Of a stretch of 35,159 nucleotides of DNA, positions 28,134 to 35,118 are shown piece by piece. The stretch's first letter is position 1. Every line of letters begins with the position of its first letter. The notes beneath the pieces were generated by a model, which was not told where the DNA came from, did not search any database, and saw only the letters and a list, made by a program, of their open reading frames with translations. This stretch comes from Neobacillus cucumis (GTDB lineage Bacteria; Bacillota; Bacilli; Bacillales; Cytobacillaceae). The DNA is taken from contig NZ_PGVE01000048.1 in the NCBI RefSeq assembly GCF_002860255.1, forward strand, positions 1-35,159. The letters run 5' to 3'. The position numbers and the translations under genes were made by a program.

Positions 28134-30992
28134 TCAAGCGGAAATTTTCTTATTTTTTTGTTTTCTGATTTTATCTTTTTCTTTTTTATATAAATCCTGA
28201 CACTTGTCACAACGAATTTGGCGTTGTCTTGGTTTTTCAATGAGATCTTTACATTCAATACATTCTACAATCCCTTTAATATTATATAGTAGGTTTCTTG
28301 CAATATCTTCACCGAACATAAACCATAGACTTTGTTTATTTTTAGTTTGTTTATCATCATAGAGATATCTAATTAACATATCTACTACATCTTGTCTTTT
28401 ACCAAGTGCAAGTAATTCCTTTCTAAATTTCTTGTAGATTACAAGTTCTCCCTTTTTCCTCGAATCACCAGATTCTTTTATTTCGTTTTTAATGTCCCAG
28501 TACTTTGATTTGTTTATTTTCTCAAACACATCAATAACTCTTTGATCAATTTCAATGTTGGTGTTTTTCATCAACTTTTTGTAATCAATATCTTCAGCAA
28601 GCTCTGTAAAAATAATATTAGATTTAGGGATAATTTTTTCTTTTACCAACATATCAACTACTCCGTTACCAATTTTTTGAACCTGACTTTTCTCCTTATC
28701 TTTGGCAAATCGGAAAAAGTGAGCTAATTTAGCCTTGGTATACTTCTTAATTTGTTCATTTATTTCTTTTGGACGTTCAGGGAACCATAAAGTTTTGGCG
28801 TAGTCTATACAACTGTTGTTTTCAAACACCAATCTGCGTATAGAGTCCTCATCTGGATTAGCACTTGCCCATAGCTTACTAATATCATTTGAAATTTCAC
28901 CAATCAGACTATTCTTTGAGTAAGCACTCTTTAGTCCTTTAAATATATTAGCATTTGTTATTTGTTCTTGTGTAGCAACTCCAAGTTCGTATTGTAGAGG
29001 TCTAACATTTAGCATATGTCTTTCAGCGATGGATACAAACAACGATTCGGAAACGATCAAGGAATCGTCACCATCTACATCGAACATTAATACCTTGCTA
29101 ATGGCATCATGTATTGATGTAAATATATTTTTTGAAATAAACCACTCTTTAGTATCCTTATTCACTTTATTAGTGCGGACACAATGCTCTTTATACAAAT
29201 GCGGGCTGCGGAGTGCGTCTAACTTTTGACCATCATCATATAGCGAACAACTAACCTCTCCATTTTGTAATAGTCCTTTAGGGTTCTCCATTCCAAGAAA
29301 CAACCACTCACAAAAAGCATATAAATCTGGTGCAATATATGTACGTTTTGATCCTGGGATCATTAATTTTCCTGCCTTGGCACTCTTAATTAATGAACGT
29401 CTCTTTTCCATAATCACTTCTTTGCTATAATCGTCATTTAACAAATTAGGATAAATCTCAAGAGCCTTTTCAAACCCCCGTTTATTTTCATTGGATTTAC
29501 CAGCACCAAGCAATTCAAGAGTTGCCTCTTTGTCATTTCCAATTTTATTAATTGTATCAACTGTATATTTGCTTATTTCTTTTAGTTCCTCTGGAGTCAT
29601 TTTGTTGAGTGTCTGTAAGACTTGATAAGAAATCGGCTTATCATCAAATGTATTAGTATCTTCTTTACACTTTGCTGCCTCACACTTATATTTCTTGAAT
29701 GCTCTTTGATACCTTCTCCATGCGTTTTTATCCTTATCGTCTTTCATGAACATTTTCCACATTTTAAATTGTGAAGCTGTGAAGATATATTTGATTCCTT
29801 CTTTAAGCACATCATGGTCTTTTCCATACACATCTTTTACAATCGGACTTCCACCTTTCTGTTTACCTAAGAATTTATCAAACGGAAAAGCGATGAGAAG
29901 ACCTTTAAAAAATGGAGCACGAAATTGGAAACTTTTATTATCACCATCAGGAGAAGGCTGGTACATTCCAGCACCGTCTAAATGATTAATCTCAACTGGA
30001 TAATTATCTTTAGGAATGATTTCGTATGTATCACCTTTTATGTAATCAACATCAACATTAATGATTGTCTTAAAATCTGGTACGACTATTGCTTTTGATA
30101 TATCAAAGTTATCCCAAGGAGTAGAACTTGTATTGCACAATGCAGTATATGCGTTGTACTTATTTAAATTCATACCTCCCTTTTTGTTAATATCATCTCT
30201 AGTAAGTCCACACATTAACTTATTTTCTATTTGATCATATACAGATTTCTTAATCCAAATCGATTTTTTATTTCTAATATTTCCGGCACTAGATGTCATA
30301 TATTGATATATTTCATTTTGATATTTGAAACCTCTATTCATCAATTGCTCAAAAATTATGTATCGGTAAGCACGGACAATACAAATATCAGTTGTTAAGT
30401 CGTCTACTTTCGCCCCAATAGAACGAGTCAATGTTGATTCAAATTGAGTAATTTTGTTGGAATCATTTAAAGCGTCTTCCCTTAACACTCGAACTTCATC
30501 TTTATGTTTAATCGCCTCAACAATCAATTCCTGTTTTAATTGTTTAGTTATTTCATTTAAGAATTTAATATTTTTATATAATACTGAATCTACATTCACC
30601 TCAACTAATGAAACGGACTTTTCATCTATTTTAAAATAATCATCTAATTGGAAATTCAAGTAATCTTGAAAAAATAATTGATCTTCATTTAATTCTTCTG
30701 AATCCTCACATTCCAAAAGTTTATTAATTTTTTTATCTAATTTTTCATAACAAGCATTCCATCTCTTAATTAACTTTGCTGTATCGTTTAGATAAAACAT
30801 CAAATTGTATCCAATTAATAAATTGTTGAATCCTGAACCAATCTCTTTCAAAGATGAAATTAATTTATTTAAATCTGACTTGGATTGCTTATGTTTAATT
30901 AATTCCTTATTTAAATTCATTTCATCATCACTGTAAAAAGCTGTAGTATCTAATGAATATAAAATAATTTGATTTTGTAATTTCGCTGACAT
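28134..30992 (-). CDS. Single-chain RNA polymerase of the YonO/QDE-1-like superfamily
   Basis: A 952-residue protein. Near residues 636-643, MFDVDGDD gives DxDGD, the catalytic magnesium loop of double-psi beta-barrel RNA polymerases. Upstream motifs follow the order seen in eukaryotic RdRPs/QDE-1: SSAGNIRNKKSIWIKKS (234-250), NVDVDYIKGDTYEI (312-325), HLDGAGMYQP (337-346), SFQFRAPFFKGLLIAFP (354-370) with K363, and GEVSCSLYDDG (578-588) leading to the catalytic loop. The C-terminus carries a zinc ribbon, C911-x2-C914 and C928-x2-C931, then a basic tail. SP-beta YonO, of similar length, is a DNA-dependent RNA polymerase of this class. GGGGG lies eight bases before the ATG. I infer a phage transcriptase for middle or late genes; RNA-templated activity cannot be excluded. 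Confidence 0.82.
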   Translation of the reverse strand: MSAKLQNQIILYSLDTTAFYSDDEMNLNKELIKHKQSKSDLNKLISSLKEIGSGFNNLLIGYNLMFYLNDTAKLIKRWNACYEKLDKKINKLLECEDSEELNEDQLFFQDYLNFQLDDYFKIDEKSVSLVEVNVDSVLYKNIKFLNEITKQLKQELIVEAIKHKDEVRVLREDALNDSNKITQFESTLTRSIGAKVDDLTTDICIVRAYRYIIFEQLMNRGFKYQNEIYQYMTSSAGNIRNKKSIWIKKSVYDQIENKLMCGLTRDDINKKGGMNLNKYNAYTALCNTSSTPWDNFDISKAIVVPDFKTIINVDVDYIKGDTYEIIPKDNYPVEINHLDGAGMYQPSPDGDNKSFQFRAPFFKGLLIAFPFDKFLGKQKGGSPIVKDVYGKDHDVLKEGIKYIFTASQFKMWKMFMKDDKDKNAWRRYQRAFKKYKCEAAKCKEDTNTFDDKPISYQVLQTLNKMTPEELKEISKYTVDTINKIGNDKEATLELLGAGKSNENKRGFEKALEIYPNLLNDDYSKEVIMEKRRSLIKSAKAGKLMIPGSKRTYIAPDLYAFCEWLFLGMENPKGLLQNGEVSCSLYDDGQKLDALRSPHLYKEHCVRTNKVNKDTKEWFISKNIFTSIHDAISKVLMFDVDGDDSLIVSESLFVSIAERHMLNVRPLQYELGVATQEQITNANIFKGLKSAYSKNSLIGEISNDISKLWASANPDEDSIRRLVFENNSCIDYAKTLWFPERPKEINEQIKKYTKAKLAHFFRFAKDKEKSQVQKIGNGVVDMLVKEKIIPKSNIIFTELAEDIDYKKLMKNTNIEIDQRVIDVFEKINKSKYWDIKNEIKESGDSRKKGELVIYKKFRKELLALGKRQDVVDMLIRYLYDDKQTKNKQSLWFMFGEDIARNLLYNIKGIVECIECKDLIEKPRQRQIRCDKCQDLYKKEKDKIRKQKNKKISA

Positions 30993-31010
30993 TTATTATA
31001 CCCCCATTTT

Positions 31011-31042
31011 TTGATTAGTTGATTAATTTGACTTTGATTAAC
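31011..31042. repeat. Three TTGATTA repeats before the RNA polymerase gene
   Basis: TTGATTA occurs at 31011, 31019 and 31034, each followed by G/A-T/C. They lie 20-50 bases upstream of the RNA polymerase start and look like iterons or an operator for its expression. Confidence 0.55.
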
Positions 31043-31319
31043 TTTGACCAATATGTTATGAATAAATAAACTAAACATTAGATTATGTAAAAGGTAAACT
31101 TGAAAACAAAACAAGAAAATTTAACCGAATGAGTAAACTTGTTTTACGAATTCTAAATACTGTATTTAAATGTATCTTATGTATATTTATATTAAATTAA
31201 CTTCTATATACAGTACCCCTAGTGCATCATTTGGAGTACTTATGCTCTGAATTTTAAATAGCTTACTTCTGCATTTATTTTTCTAGTTCTGCATTCTGAG
31301 TACTTAGGTAAAATAGCCA
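31043..31319. other. Intergenic region with paired short repeats
   Basis: No gene. GAGTACTTA occurs at 31234 and 31298, and TTCTGCATT at 31267 and 31287 (20-base spacing, two helical turns). Such paired sites beside a winged-helix protein gene suggest a binding region or replication origin of the element; this is unproven. Confidence 0.45.
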
Positions 31320-31976
31320 TTAAAATAGTGAATTTGCTACTGTGTAATGATTATTAAATTTTTCATAATCAAGCTCGTTTGCATCGGTATATCCACCATT
31401 CCATTCCAACTTATGAGTTGTTATTTTGACTAAGTTCGCCTTCTTAAGTTGCTCATTTGCTTCCTTAATTTTAGTCCTTGATACTTTTAGACGCTCAACT
31501 AATGTTTCATAACCAACATAACAATATTCTAAATTTCTTTTATCTTTCTTATTGATATGGCTCTTATAATAAAAGACTTGCCTAAAGGCATATTCATTAA
31601 TTTGACCGTTTGCTAAGTATGTAAAAATACTCGTAGACATCATGGTAAAATGGTCAGAAATAAGTTTTTCAGGATTAAAGATAACCTTCAAATTTCCCTT
31701 AGTGGGTAACTTATCTATTTGATTTTTAATTAAATCTAATTTATATAGCCTCTTGAGACGCAGCTTGAATGTTCTAGTGTCCGAAATTTGAGATAAAAAC
31801 ATTAATTGCTTGTGGTCAATATTTAATTCAGTCTTATTTTCTTTAGCATTTCTAAAAAAAAGAAAGCAAAGGCGAGTATAGATCAAAAATTCACTGTTTG
31901 TTAGATAAATCCCATCATTCCTGACTATGTAGGTTGGTACTTGAACATGTAATTTTTTACTGGTTTCAGTTGTCAT
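31320..31976 (-). CDS. Two-winged-helix protein, possible replication initiator or regulator
   Basis: A 218-residue protein with two winged-helix-like halves. The first (about 25-90) has YLTNSEFLIYTRLCFLFF and the TRTFKLRLKRLYKLDLI wing. The second (about 140-190) has YVGYETLVERLKVSRTKIKE then ANLVKITTHK. This duplicated pattern is common in plasmid/phage replication initiators and some regulators. ATG at 31974-31976 is eight bases after AAAGGAG; an earlier ATG is too close. Repeats lie downstream (31234-31306). No other replication protein is found in the window. Confidence 0.65.
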   Translation of the reverse strand: MTTETSKKLHVQVPTYIVRNDGIYLTNSEFLIYTRLCFLFFRNAKENKTELNIDHKQLMFLSQISDTRTFKLRLKRLYKLDLIKNQIDKLPTKGNLKVIFNPEKLISDHFTMMSTSIFTYLANGQINEYAFRQVFYYKSHINKKDKRNLEYCYVGYETLVERLKVSRTKIKEANEQLKKANLVKITTHKLEWNGGYTDANELDYEKFNNHYTVANSLF

Positions 31977-32165
31977 TAACATTTCTCCTTTGACTAATTG
32001 TTAAATTAATTGTTATTAACCTACCTGTTTAACATGTCATTCAATAAGCAACACCCCTTTCATTAAGTTTTTTAATTCCTTGTAAAGAGATTTACCATAG
32101 TATTCTATACTTACCTGTTGATGAATAACCTGAACTATAAATAACTCTTAGGAGGTATAAATCCT

Positions 32166-32471
32166 ATGGCAAATCTAAAGGATAAATTTACTGTTCAGGA
32201 CACGAAAGAATTGAACAAGAGGCTTAATCGTATTTTCTATGATGTTACACATGCTAATACCAGAAAAACTGTGGGTGTTACTGAACTACAATTACTTGGT
32301 GTTATTGACCACTTATGCAGAGTGTCAGGTATGCTTTGTGACATGGTTGAACAACAGTTAGAAGGACATATCGAAACCTTTGATCCTCATAGTTATATAG
32401 AAAAAAAATTAAGGACAGCTGAGAACGGAATATCCAATTTCTTAAAGGTTAAAAAAATCAATTTAGATTAG
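32166..32471 (+). CDS. Small unknown helical protein
   Basis: A 101-residue helical protein (VTELQLLGVIDHLCRVSGML, then EQQLEGHIETFDPHSYIEKK). AGGAGGT precedes the ATG. It is divergent from the winged-helix gene and followed by a strong terminator, so it forms a single-gene unit on the plus strand. No family recognised. Confidence 0.7.
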   Translation: MANLKDKFTVQDTKELNKRLNRIFYDVTHANTRKTVGVTELQLLGVIDHLCRVSGMLCDMVEQQLEGHIETFDPHSYIEKKLRTAENGISNFLKVKKINLD

Positions 32472-32480
32472 TCTACCTAA

Positions 32481-32504
32481 GAGGCTCAATTGAGCTTCTT
32501 TTTT
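32481..32504 (+). terminator. Terminator of the 32166 gene
   Basis: Stem GAGGCTC/GAGCTTC (one G-U) around AATT, then TTTTTT. Confidence 0.75.
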
Positions 32505-32585
32505 CCTGGTCTTCCAAAGACGTTTATCCTTGATCTGAGCCGTTTTTAATCATTGGAATATAAATACATTTCATAATGAACAACG

Positions 32586-32642
32586 CTATCCAGATTTATG
32601 AATAGGATTGTCAGTGAATGTGTTAGGATGTTTAGATATCAT
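32586..32642 (-). CDS. Possible 18-residue peptide with a very strong ribosome binding site
   Basis: GGGGAGGAGG lies five bases before an ATG (32640-32642), which opens only 18 codons (MISKHPNTFTDNPIHKSG) before TAG. Such a strong site before so short a frame suggests a leader peptide, a signalling peptide or the remains of a longer gene. No downstream gene on the strand depends on it obviously. Confidence 0.35.
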   Translation of the reverse strand: MISKHPNTFTDNPIHKSG

Positions 32643-32705
32643 TTAATCCTCCTCCCCTTCTCTACCTTAAAACTCTAGTTTTATTAGATAATTAATATCA
32701 AACAT

Positions 32706-32735
32706 TCCAATTTTTCATTTTAAAAAAATTGGAAC
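32706..32735. promoter_or_regulatory. 11-base inverted repeat upstream of a strong promoter
   Basis: TTCCAATTTTT (32706-32716) and AAAAATTGGAA (32725-32735) are perfect arms. They end 11 bases before a -35 box, a position fitting an operator for the 32746-32774 promoter. Confidence 0.5.
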
Positions 32736-32745
32736 GAAAATAGCT

Positions 32746-32774
32746 TTACATTGGCTATGTGTGTATGTATAATA
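32746..32774 (+). promoter_or_regulatory. Strong housekeeping-type promoter, plus strand
   Basis: TTTACA, exactly 17 bases, TATAAT. The only plus-strand product within 600 bases would be an untranslated transcript ending at the terminator near 33083. Confidence 0.75.
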
Positions 32775-32780
32775 TGCTTA

Positions 32781-33083
32781 TAAGTGATAGATATTTATTT
32801 TTCAAGGAACGAGTAAAACTGAAAAAGATGCCATTAAACTAGCGAAACTTCATAAGAAGACACGCTTATTTCTGTTTATAGATATTTTTATTGTAACATG
32901 AATTTATCTTCTGTAACTAAATATGCTTATTTCTCTGTAATTTTTTAGATAATTTATACTAGCAAACTTTGGTTCAATTTCCTCTTTATGGTAATATAAA
33001 CAGTTAATATAATTATTATTAGATGACCCCCTTTTAATATATCAATTTACTGCAGAGTCCTTTTTGGGGCTCCCTTTTTTGTT
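32781..33083 (+). ncRNA. Probable non-coding transcript of about 300 bases
   Basis: Bounded by a near-consensus promoter (32746-32774) and an intrinsic terminator (33055-33083). No frame inside has both a start and a ribosome binding site. A stop-free frame fragment (GTSKTEKDAIKLAKLHKKTR near 32810) lacks a start and may be the remains of a gene. Its function could be a small regulatory RNA; it is convergent with the gene at 33097. Confidence 0.45.
33055..33083 (+). terminator. Intrinsic terminator, plus strand
   Basis: GAGTCC/GGGCTC (one G-U) around TTTTTG, then CCTTTTTTG. Confidence 0.75.
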
Positions 33084-33096
33084 TGAACCACAGATT

Positions 33097-33288
33097 TTAA
33101 TCCTCCTGTCTTTCAACAAGTTCCTTGAATATGTCTAAAATAACCCCTCTTGTTTCGTAAAAAGTTTCACTTAGCCAAAATAACTTCTTAGCTTCTATAT
33201 CTGTTAAACTCCTGCCCAATCCTTTTACAAGAACCTTAACCATTTCTTCTCTTGTTACTTTTGGATCAACGAATTTGTTTTGCTTCAA
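33097..33288 (-). CDS. Small unknown helical protein
   Basis: A 63-residue helical protein with the segment TREEMVKVLVKGLGRSLTDI then EAKKLFWLSETFYE. The start chosen is the TTG at 33286-33288, nine bases after AAAGGAG; an earlier TTG touches that site. It is the last gene of the minus-strand early set driven from 34.7 kb. No family recognised. Confidence 0.6.
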   Translation of the reverse strand: MKQNKFVDPKVTREEMVKVLVKGLGRSLTDIEAKKLFWLSETFYETRGVILDIFKELVERQED

Positions 33289-33396
33289 GGTGTTCAACTC
33301 CTTTAAGGTGTAATTTCATCGTAAGACGGCTTAAATCATTTATGAAAATGCATAACTAAACACCAAAAGGTAAAAATACCCATATCGAGGTGATTT

Positions 33397-33852
33397 ATGA
33401 TGACATACTTAATTAGAATTGGGTCTTTACTGTCTTGGTTGACTGTATTCCTAATACCTAAAAAGTCGATTAAAAGATTTATTCCGGTAACTATTTTAAG
33501 TGCTCTTATTACCGTAACAGTAACATTCATCGGTAGTAACTACGCATTTTGGGATGTAAAAAGTGGAGGTACCAAAAGAAAAATGTGGAACCTGCTATCC
33601 CTGGTCTTAGGTTATTTCCCATTAGGTTGTCTTTGGATTTTTCACTTGACGTTCGGTAAATTTCCTTTATTTTTATTGGTCGTTTTTTTTAAAAATCTCT
33701 TTTTTGGTTTTGGTGTAATACCTGTGCTTGAAAAGCTAAATTTTATACAATATGTTAAATTTACACGCATACACCATGTAGTTGTAACAATTATTTATTC
33801 CTTAATACTGTATAAATATCAGTTGTTTTTTGATAAACCTACAAAAAGATAA
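33397..33852 (+). CDS. Four-helix membrane protein related to the CBO0543 group
   Basis: A 151-residue membrane protein with four hydrophobic segments (about 5-22, 28-46, 66-86 and 90-112, plus a C-terminal one near 130). The SNYAFWDVKSGG segment and a KLNFIQYVKF stretch resemble the CBO0543-type proteins, as does the gene at 22872-23360. GAGGTG lies four bases before the ATG pair. It is followed by a terminator nearly identical in stem to the one after its relative. Role unknown. Confidence 0.6.
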   Translation: MMTYLIRIGSLLSWLTVFLIPKKSIKRFIPVTILSALITVTVTFIGSNYAFWDVKSGGTKRKMWNLLSLVLGYFPLGCLWIFHLTFGKFPLFLLVVFFKNLFFGFGVIPVLEKLNFIQYVKFTRIHHVVVTIIYSLILYKYQLFFDKPTKR

Positions 33853-33870
33853 GGGATTTTTTATTTAACA

Positions 33871-33898
33871 AGCGCTCAATTAACGAGTGCTTCTTTTT
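33871..33898 (+). terminator. Terminator of the 33397 membrane-protein gene
   Basis: AGCGCTC/GAGTGCT (one G-U) around AATTAAC, then TCTTTTTA. Closely related to the hairpin at 22860-22883. Confidence 0.75.
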
Positions 33899-34003
33899 AT
33901 TTACTACTTCATATATTCCTCCCATTGTGCCGCTCTTTAATAATATTTTACCTCTTGTGTGAGAGAAGACTTACTAACATGATAATCTCCCTTAGTTCCC
34001 CAT

Positions 34004-34025
34004 AAGGGGAGAAATAACTCCCCTT
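34004..34025. other. Strong hairpin at the end of the 34025 gene
   Basis: Perfect 8-pair AAGGGGAG/CTCCCCTT stem that overlaps the stop codon. There is no U-tract on the minus strand, so it may stabilise or process mRNA. CCCC (33998-34001) can compete for the same GGGG. Confidence 0.5.
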
Positions 34026-34270
34026 TAGTCCTTTTCAATTACTTCAAATTTATTAGTATTCCAGTCGTGAATAGTAGGAATAACTACTTTTCCATTATGA
34101 TTGATTAAAGTCATCATAACCTGAAGATTAGCATGTGCATGTAATTGTTGACTAGCTAAAACTTCAGCCTCTTCATAACTTTCTGCTTCAACGCTGACTG
34201 ATGTTGCGACCCGCATAATAGTGAAAACCTCGAATTGTTGTTTCTTTTGAACAGTTTTTAAATTTGACAT
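34025..34270 (-). CDS. Small early protein of unknown function
   Basis: An 81-residue protein: basic start, then VFTIMRVATSVSVEAESYEE and a beta-rich second half ending TNKFEVIEKD. The middle resembles short DpnD/PcfM-like repeats (strand-helix-strand, ESYEEAEVLASQQL), a loose match. GGGAGAGG precedes the ATG. A hairpin without U-tract lies in its leader. Probably second gene of the early operon. Confidence 0.6.
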   Translation of the reverse strand: MSNLKTVQKKQQFEVFTIMRVATSVSVEAESYEEAEVLASQQLHAHANLQVMMTLINHNGKVVIPTIHDWNTNKFEVIEKD

Positions 34271-34294
34271 TATGTAACCTCTCCCTTTTATTTA

Positions 34295-34323
34295 GCTCTC
34301 CAATGCGGAGAGCCCTATTTTTT
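34295..34323. other. Intergenic hairpin in the early operon
   Basis: Perfect GCTCTCC/GGAGAGC stem. A T-run follows only on the plus strand, so for the minus-strand operon it is a non-terminating hairpin just upstream of the next ribosome binding site. Confidence 0.5.
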
Positions 34324-34624
34324 ATAATAAGTTAAAGTCGTAATCCAAAGACAAGTCATGATATAAGGTAAAATATTCAAACAATGTAATTGATTTCAAT
34401 TTGGTTAGTAATTCCTTATAATTCTCTTCAAGGTTACTATTCTTTACTTTGCATAACATAACTTCCCCTTTGTTCATAATGTAGTGTTCTCCATCATTAA
34501 TTACATATGGGGCAAACCAGATAATGTTCTCGAAGGAATACAAAACATGCTTTCCGTCAACTAAGATTCCATCTACAATAAATTGTTCCTCTACAAGATC
34601 AACTAGAAATTTTATCTTTTCCAA
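34322..34624 (-). CDS. First gene of the early operon, unknown function
   Basis: A 100-residue protein, beta-rich in the first half (FIVDGILVDGKHVLYSFEN) and helical in the second, with no recognised family. Start TTG; GGGAG is 11 bases upstream, a little far. It is the first frame downstream of a perfect consensus promoter and an operator-like palindrome, so it is probably an early lytic gene kept silent in lysogeny. Confidence 0.6.
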   Translation of the reverse strand: MEKIKFLVDLVEEQFIVDGILVDGKHVLYSFENIIWFAPYVINDGEHYIMNKGEVMLCKVKNSNLEENYKELLTKLKSITLFEYFTLYHDLSLDYDFNLL

Positions 34625-34647
34625 TTAAGGTTAAACTCCCTTCCTTG

Positions 34648-34662
34648 ACAACGTAACGTTGT
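34648..34662. promoter_or_regulatory. Operator-like palindrome at the early promoter
   Basis: ACAACG-TAA-CGTTGT lies just downstream of the predicted start point of the 34673-34701 promoter, a classical repressor position. The divergent Xre protein is the natural candidate ligand. Confidence 0.55.
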
Positions 34663-34672
34663 TGATAATCCG

Positions 34673-34701
34673 ATTATAAAACGACTACTTTTTGTTGTCA
34701 A
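34673..34701 (-). promoter_or_regulatory. Perfect consensus early promoter, minus strand
   Basis: On the minus strand TTGACA, exactly 17 bases, TATAAT: full match to the housekeeping consensus. It faces the minus-strand early genes. Confidence 0.9.
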
Positions 34702-34729
34702 CACCATTTCGTAGTTAATTTGTTTATTT

Positions 34730-34758
34730 ACTACTTTCTGTAGTCATTATGATATAAT
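34730..34758 (+). promoter_or_regulatory. Promoter/operator of the right-end Xre gene
   Basis: A perfect -10 box TATAAT (34753-34758) precedes the Xre gene. The -35 is weak and overlaps an ACTAC/GTAGT inverted repeat (34730-34744). ACTAC is also found at 34684-34688 within the divergent promoter, so one repressor may bind both. Confidence 0.5.
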
Positions 34759-34787
34759 TTATTTTAAAAATGAAAGGGGAAATCTTT

Positions 34788-35045
34788 GTGGTATTACGTG
34801 CGAAATCAGAATTAAAGAAGATATTAGATGAACGTGGTTTATCGATTAGAAAGTTAGCCGAAATGACTAAATATGAGAATGGTGAGGGAATAAAGTTTGA
34901 AACTTTAAGAAGACTTTATAATGATGATACTAAGCAGTACCAAAGGGACACTATAGGAAGAGTGTGTGAAGTATTAAAAATTGAAATTAAGGATTTACTT
35001 GTTTTGATAGATGAAGAAGACAAACAAAAAGGCGATACTGAATAA
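34788..35045 (+). CDS. Xre-family regulator, candidate lysogeny switch protein
   Basis: An 85-residue HTH_26/Xre protein (LKKILDERGLSIRKLAEMTK, recognition part FETLRRLYNDD, dimer-type end). The start is GTG at 34788-34790, eight bases after AAAGGGG; an in-frame ATG at 34770 overlaps that site. It is divergent from the consensus early promoter, the layout of a phage repressor/Cro switch. No other full-length CI-like repressor exists in the window. Confidence 0.82.
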   Translation: MVLRAKSELKKILDERGLSIRKLAEMTKYENGEGIKFETLRRLYNDDTKQYQRDTIGRVCEVLKIEIKDLLVLIDEEDKQKGDTE

Positions 35046-35063
35046 ACCAGTACCGTCTTTTTT
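35031..35063 (+). terminator. Terminator of the right-end Xre gene
   Basis: GGCGATACTG/CAGTACCGTC (one mismatch, one G-U) around AATAAAC, then TTTTTT; the stem begins inside the last codons. Confidence 0.7.
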
Positions 35064-35102
35064 ATTTCTTTATACAGAGCAGTTAAGAGTATTATTTTTG
35101 CT

Positions 35103-35118
35103 TGTGACCGTGGTCACA
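35103..35118. other. Candidate right attachment/integrase-binding site
   Basis: TGTGACC-GT-GGTCACA is a perfect palindrome made of the same heptamer found twice at 147-165. It is followed by TTTAAATTA, as at the left. It lies beyond the last gene, where the right end of the element is expected. Confidence 0.35.

Noticed and set aside
31320..31976. Reading the two-winged-helix protein as a definite replication initiator
   Set aside because: The fold fits both initiators and transcription regulators; only the nearby repeats favour replication.
33336..33530. Minus-strand frame overlapping the start of the 33397 membrane protein
   Set aside because: Antisense to a gene with a good ribosome binding site and four membrane helices.
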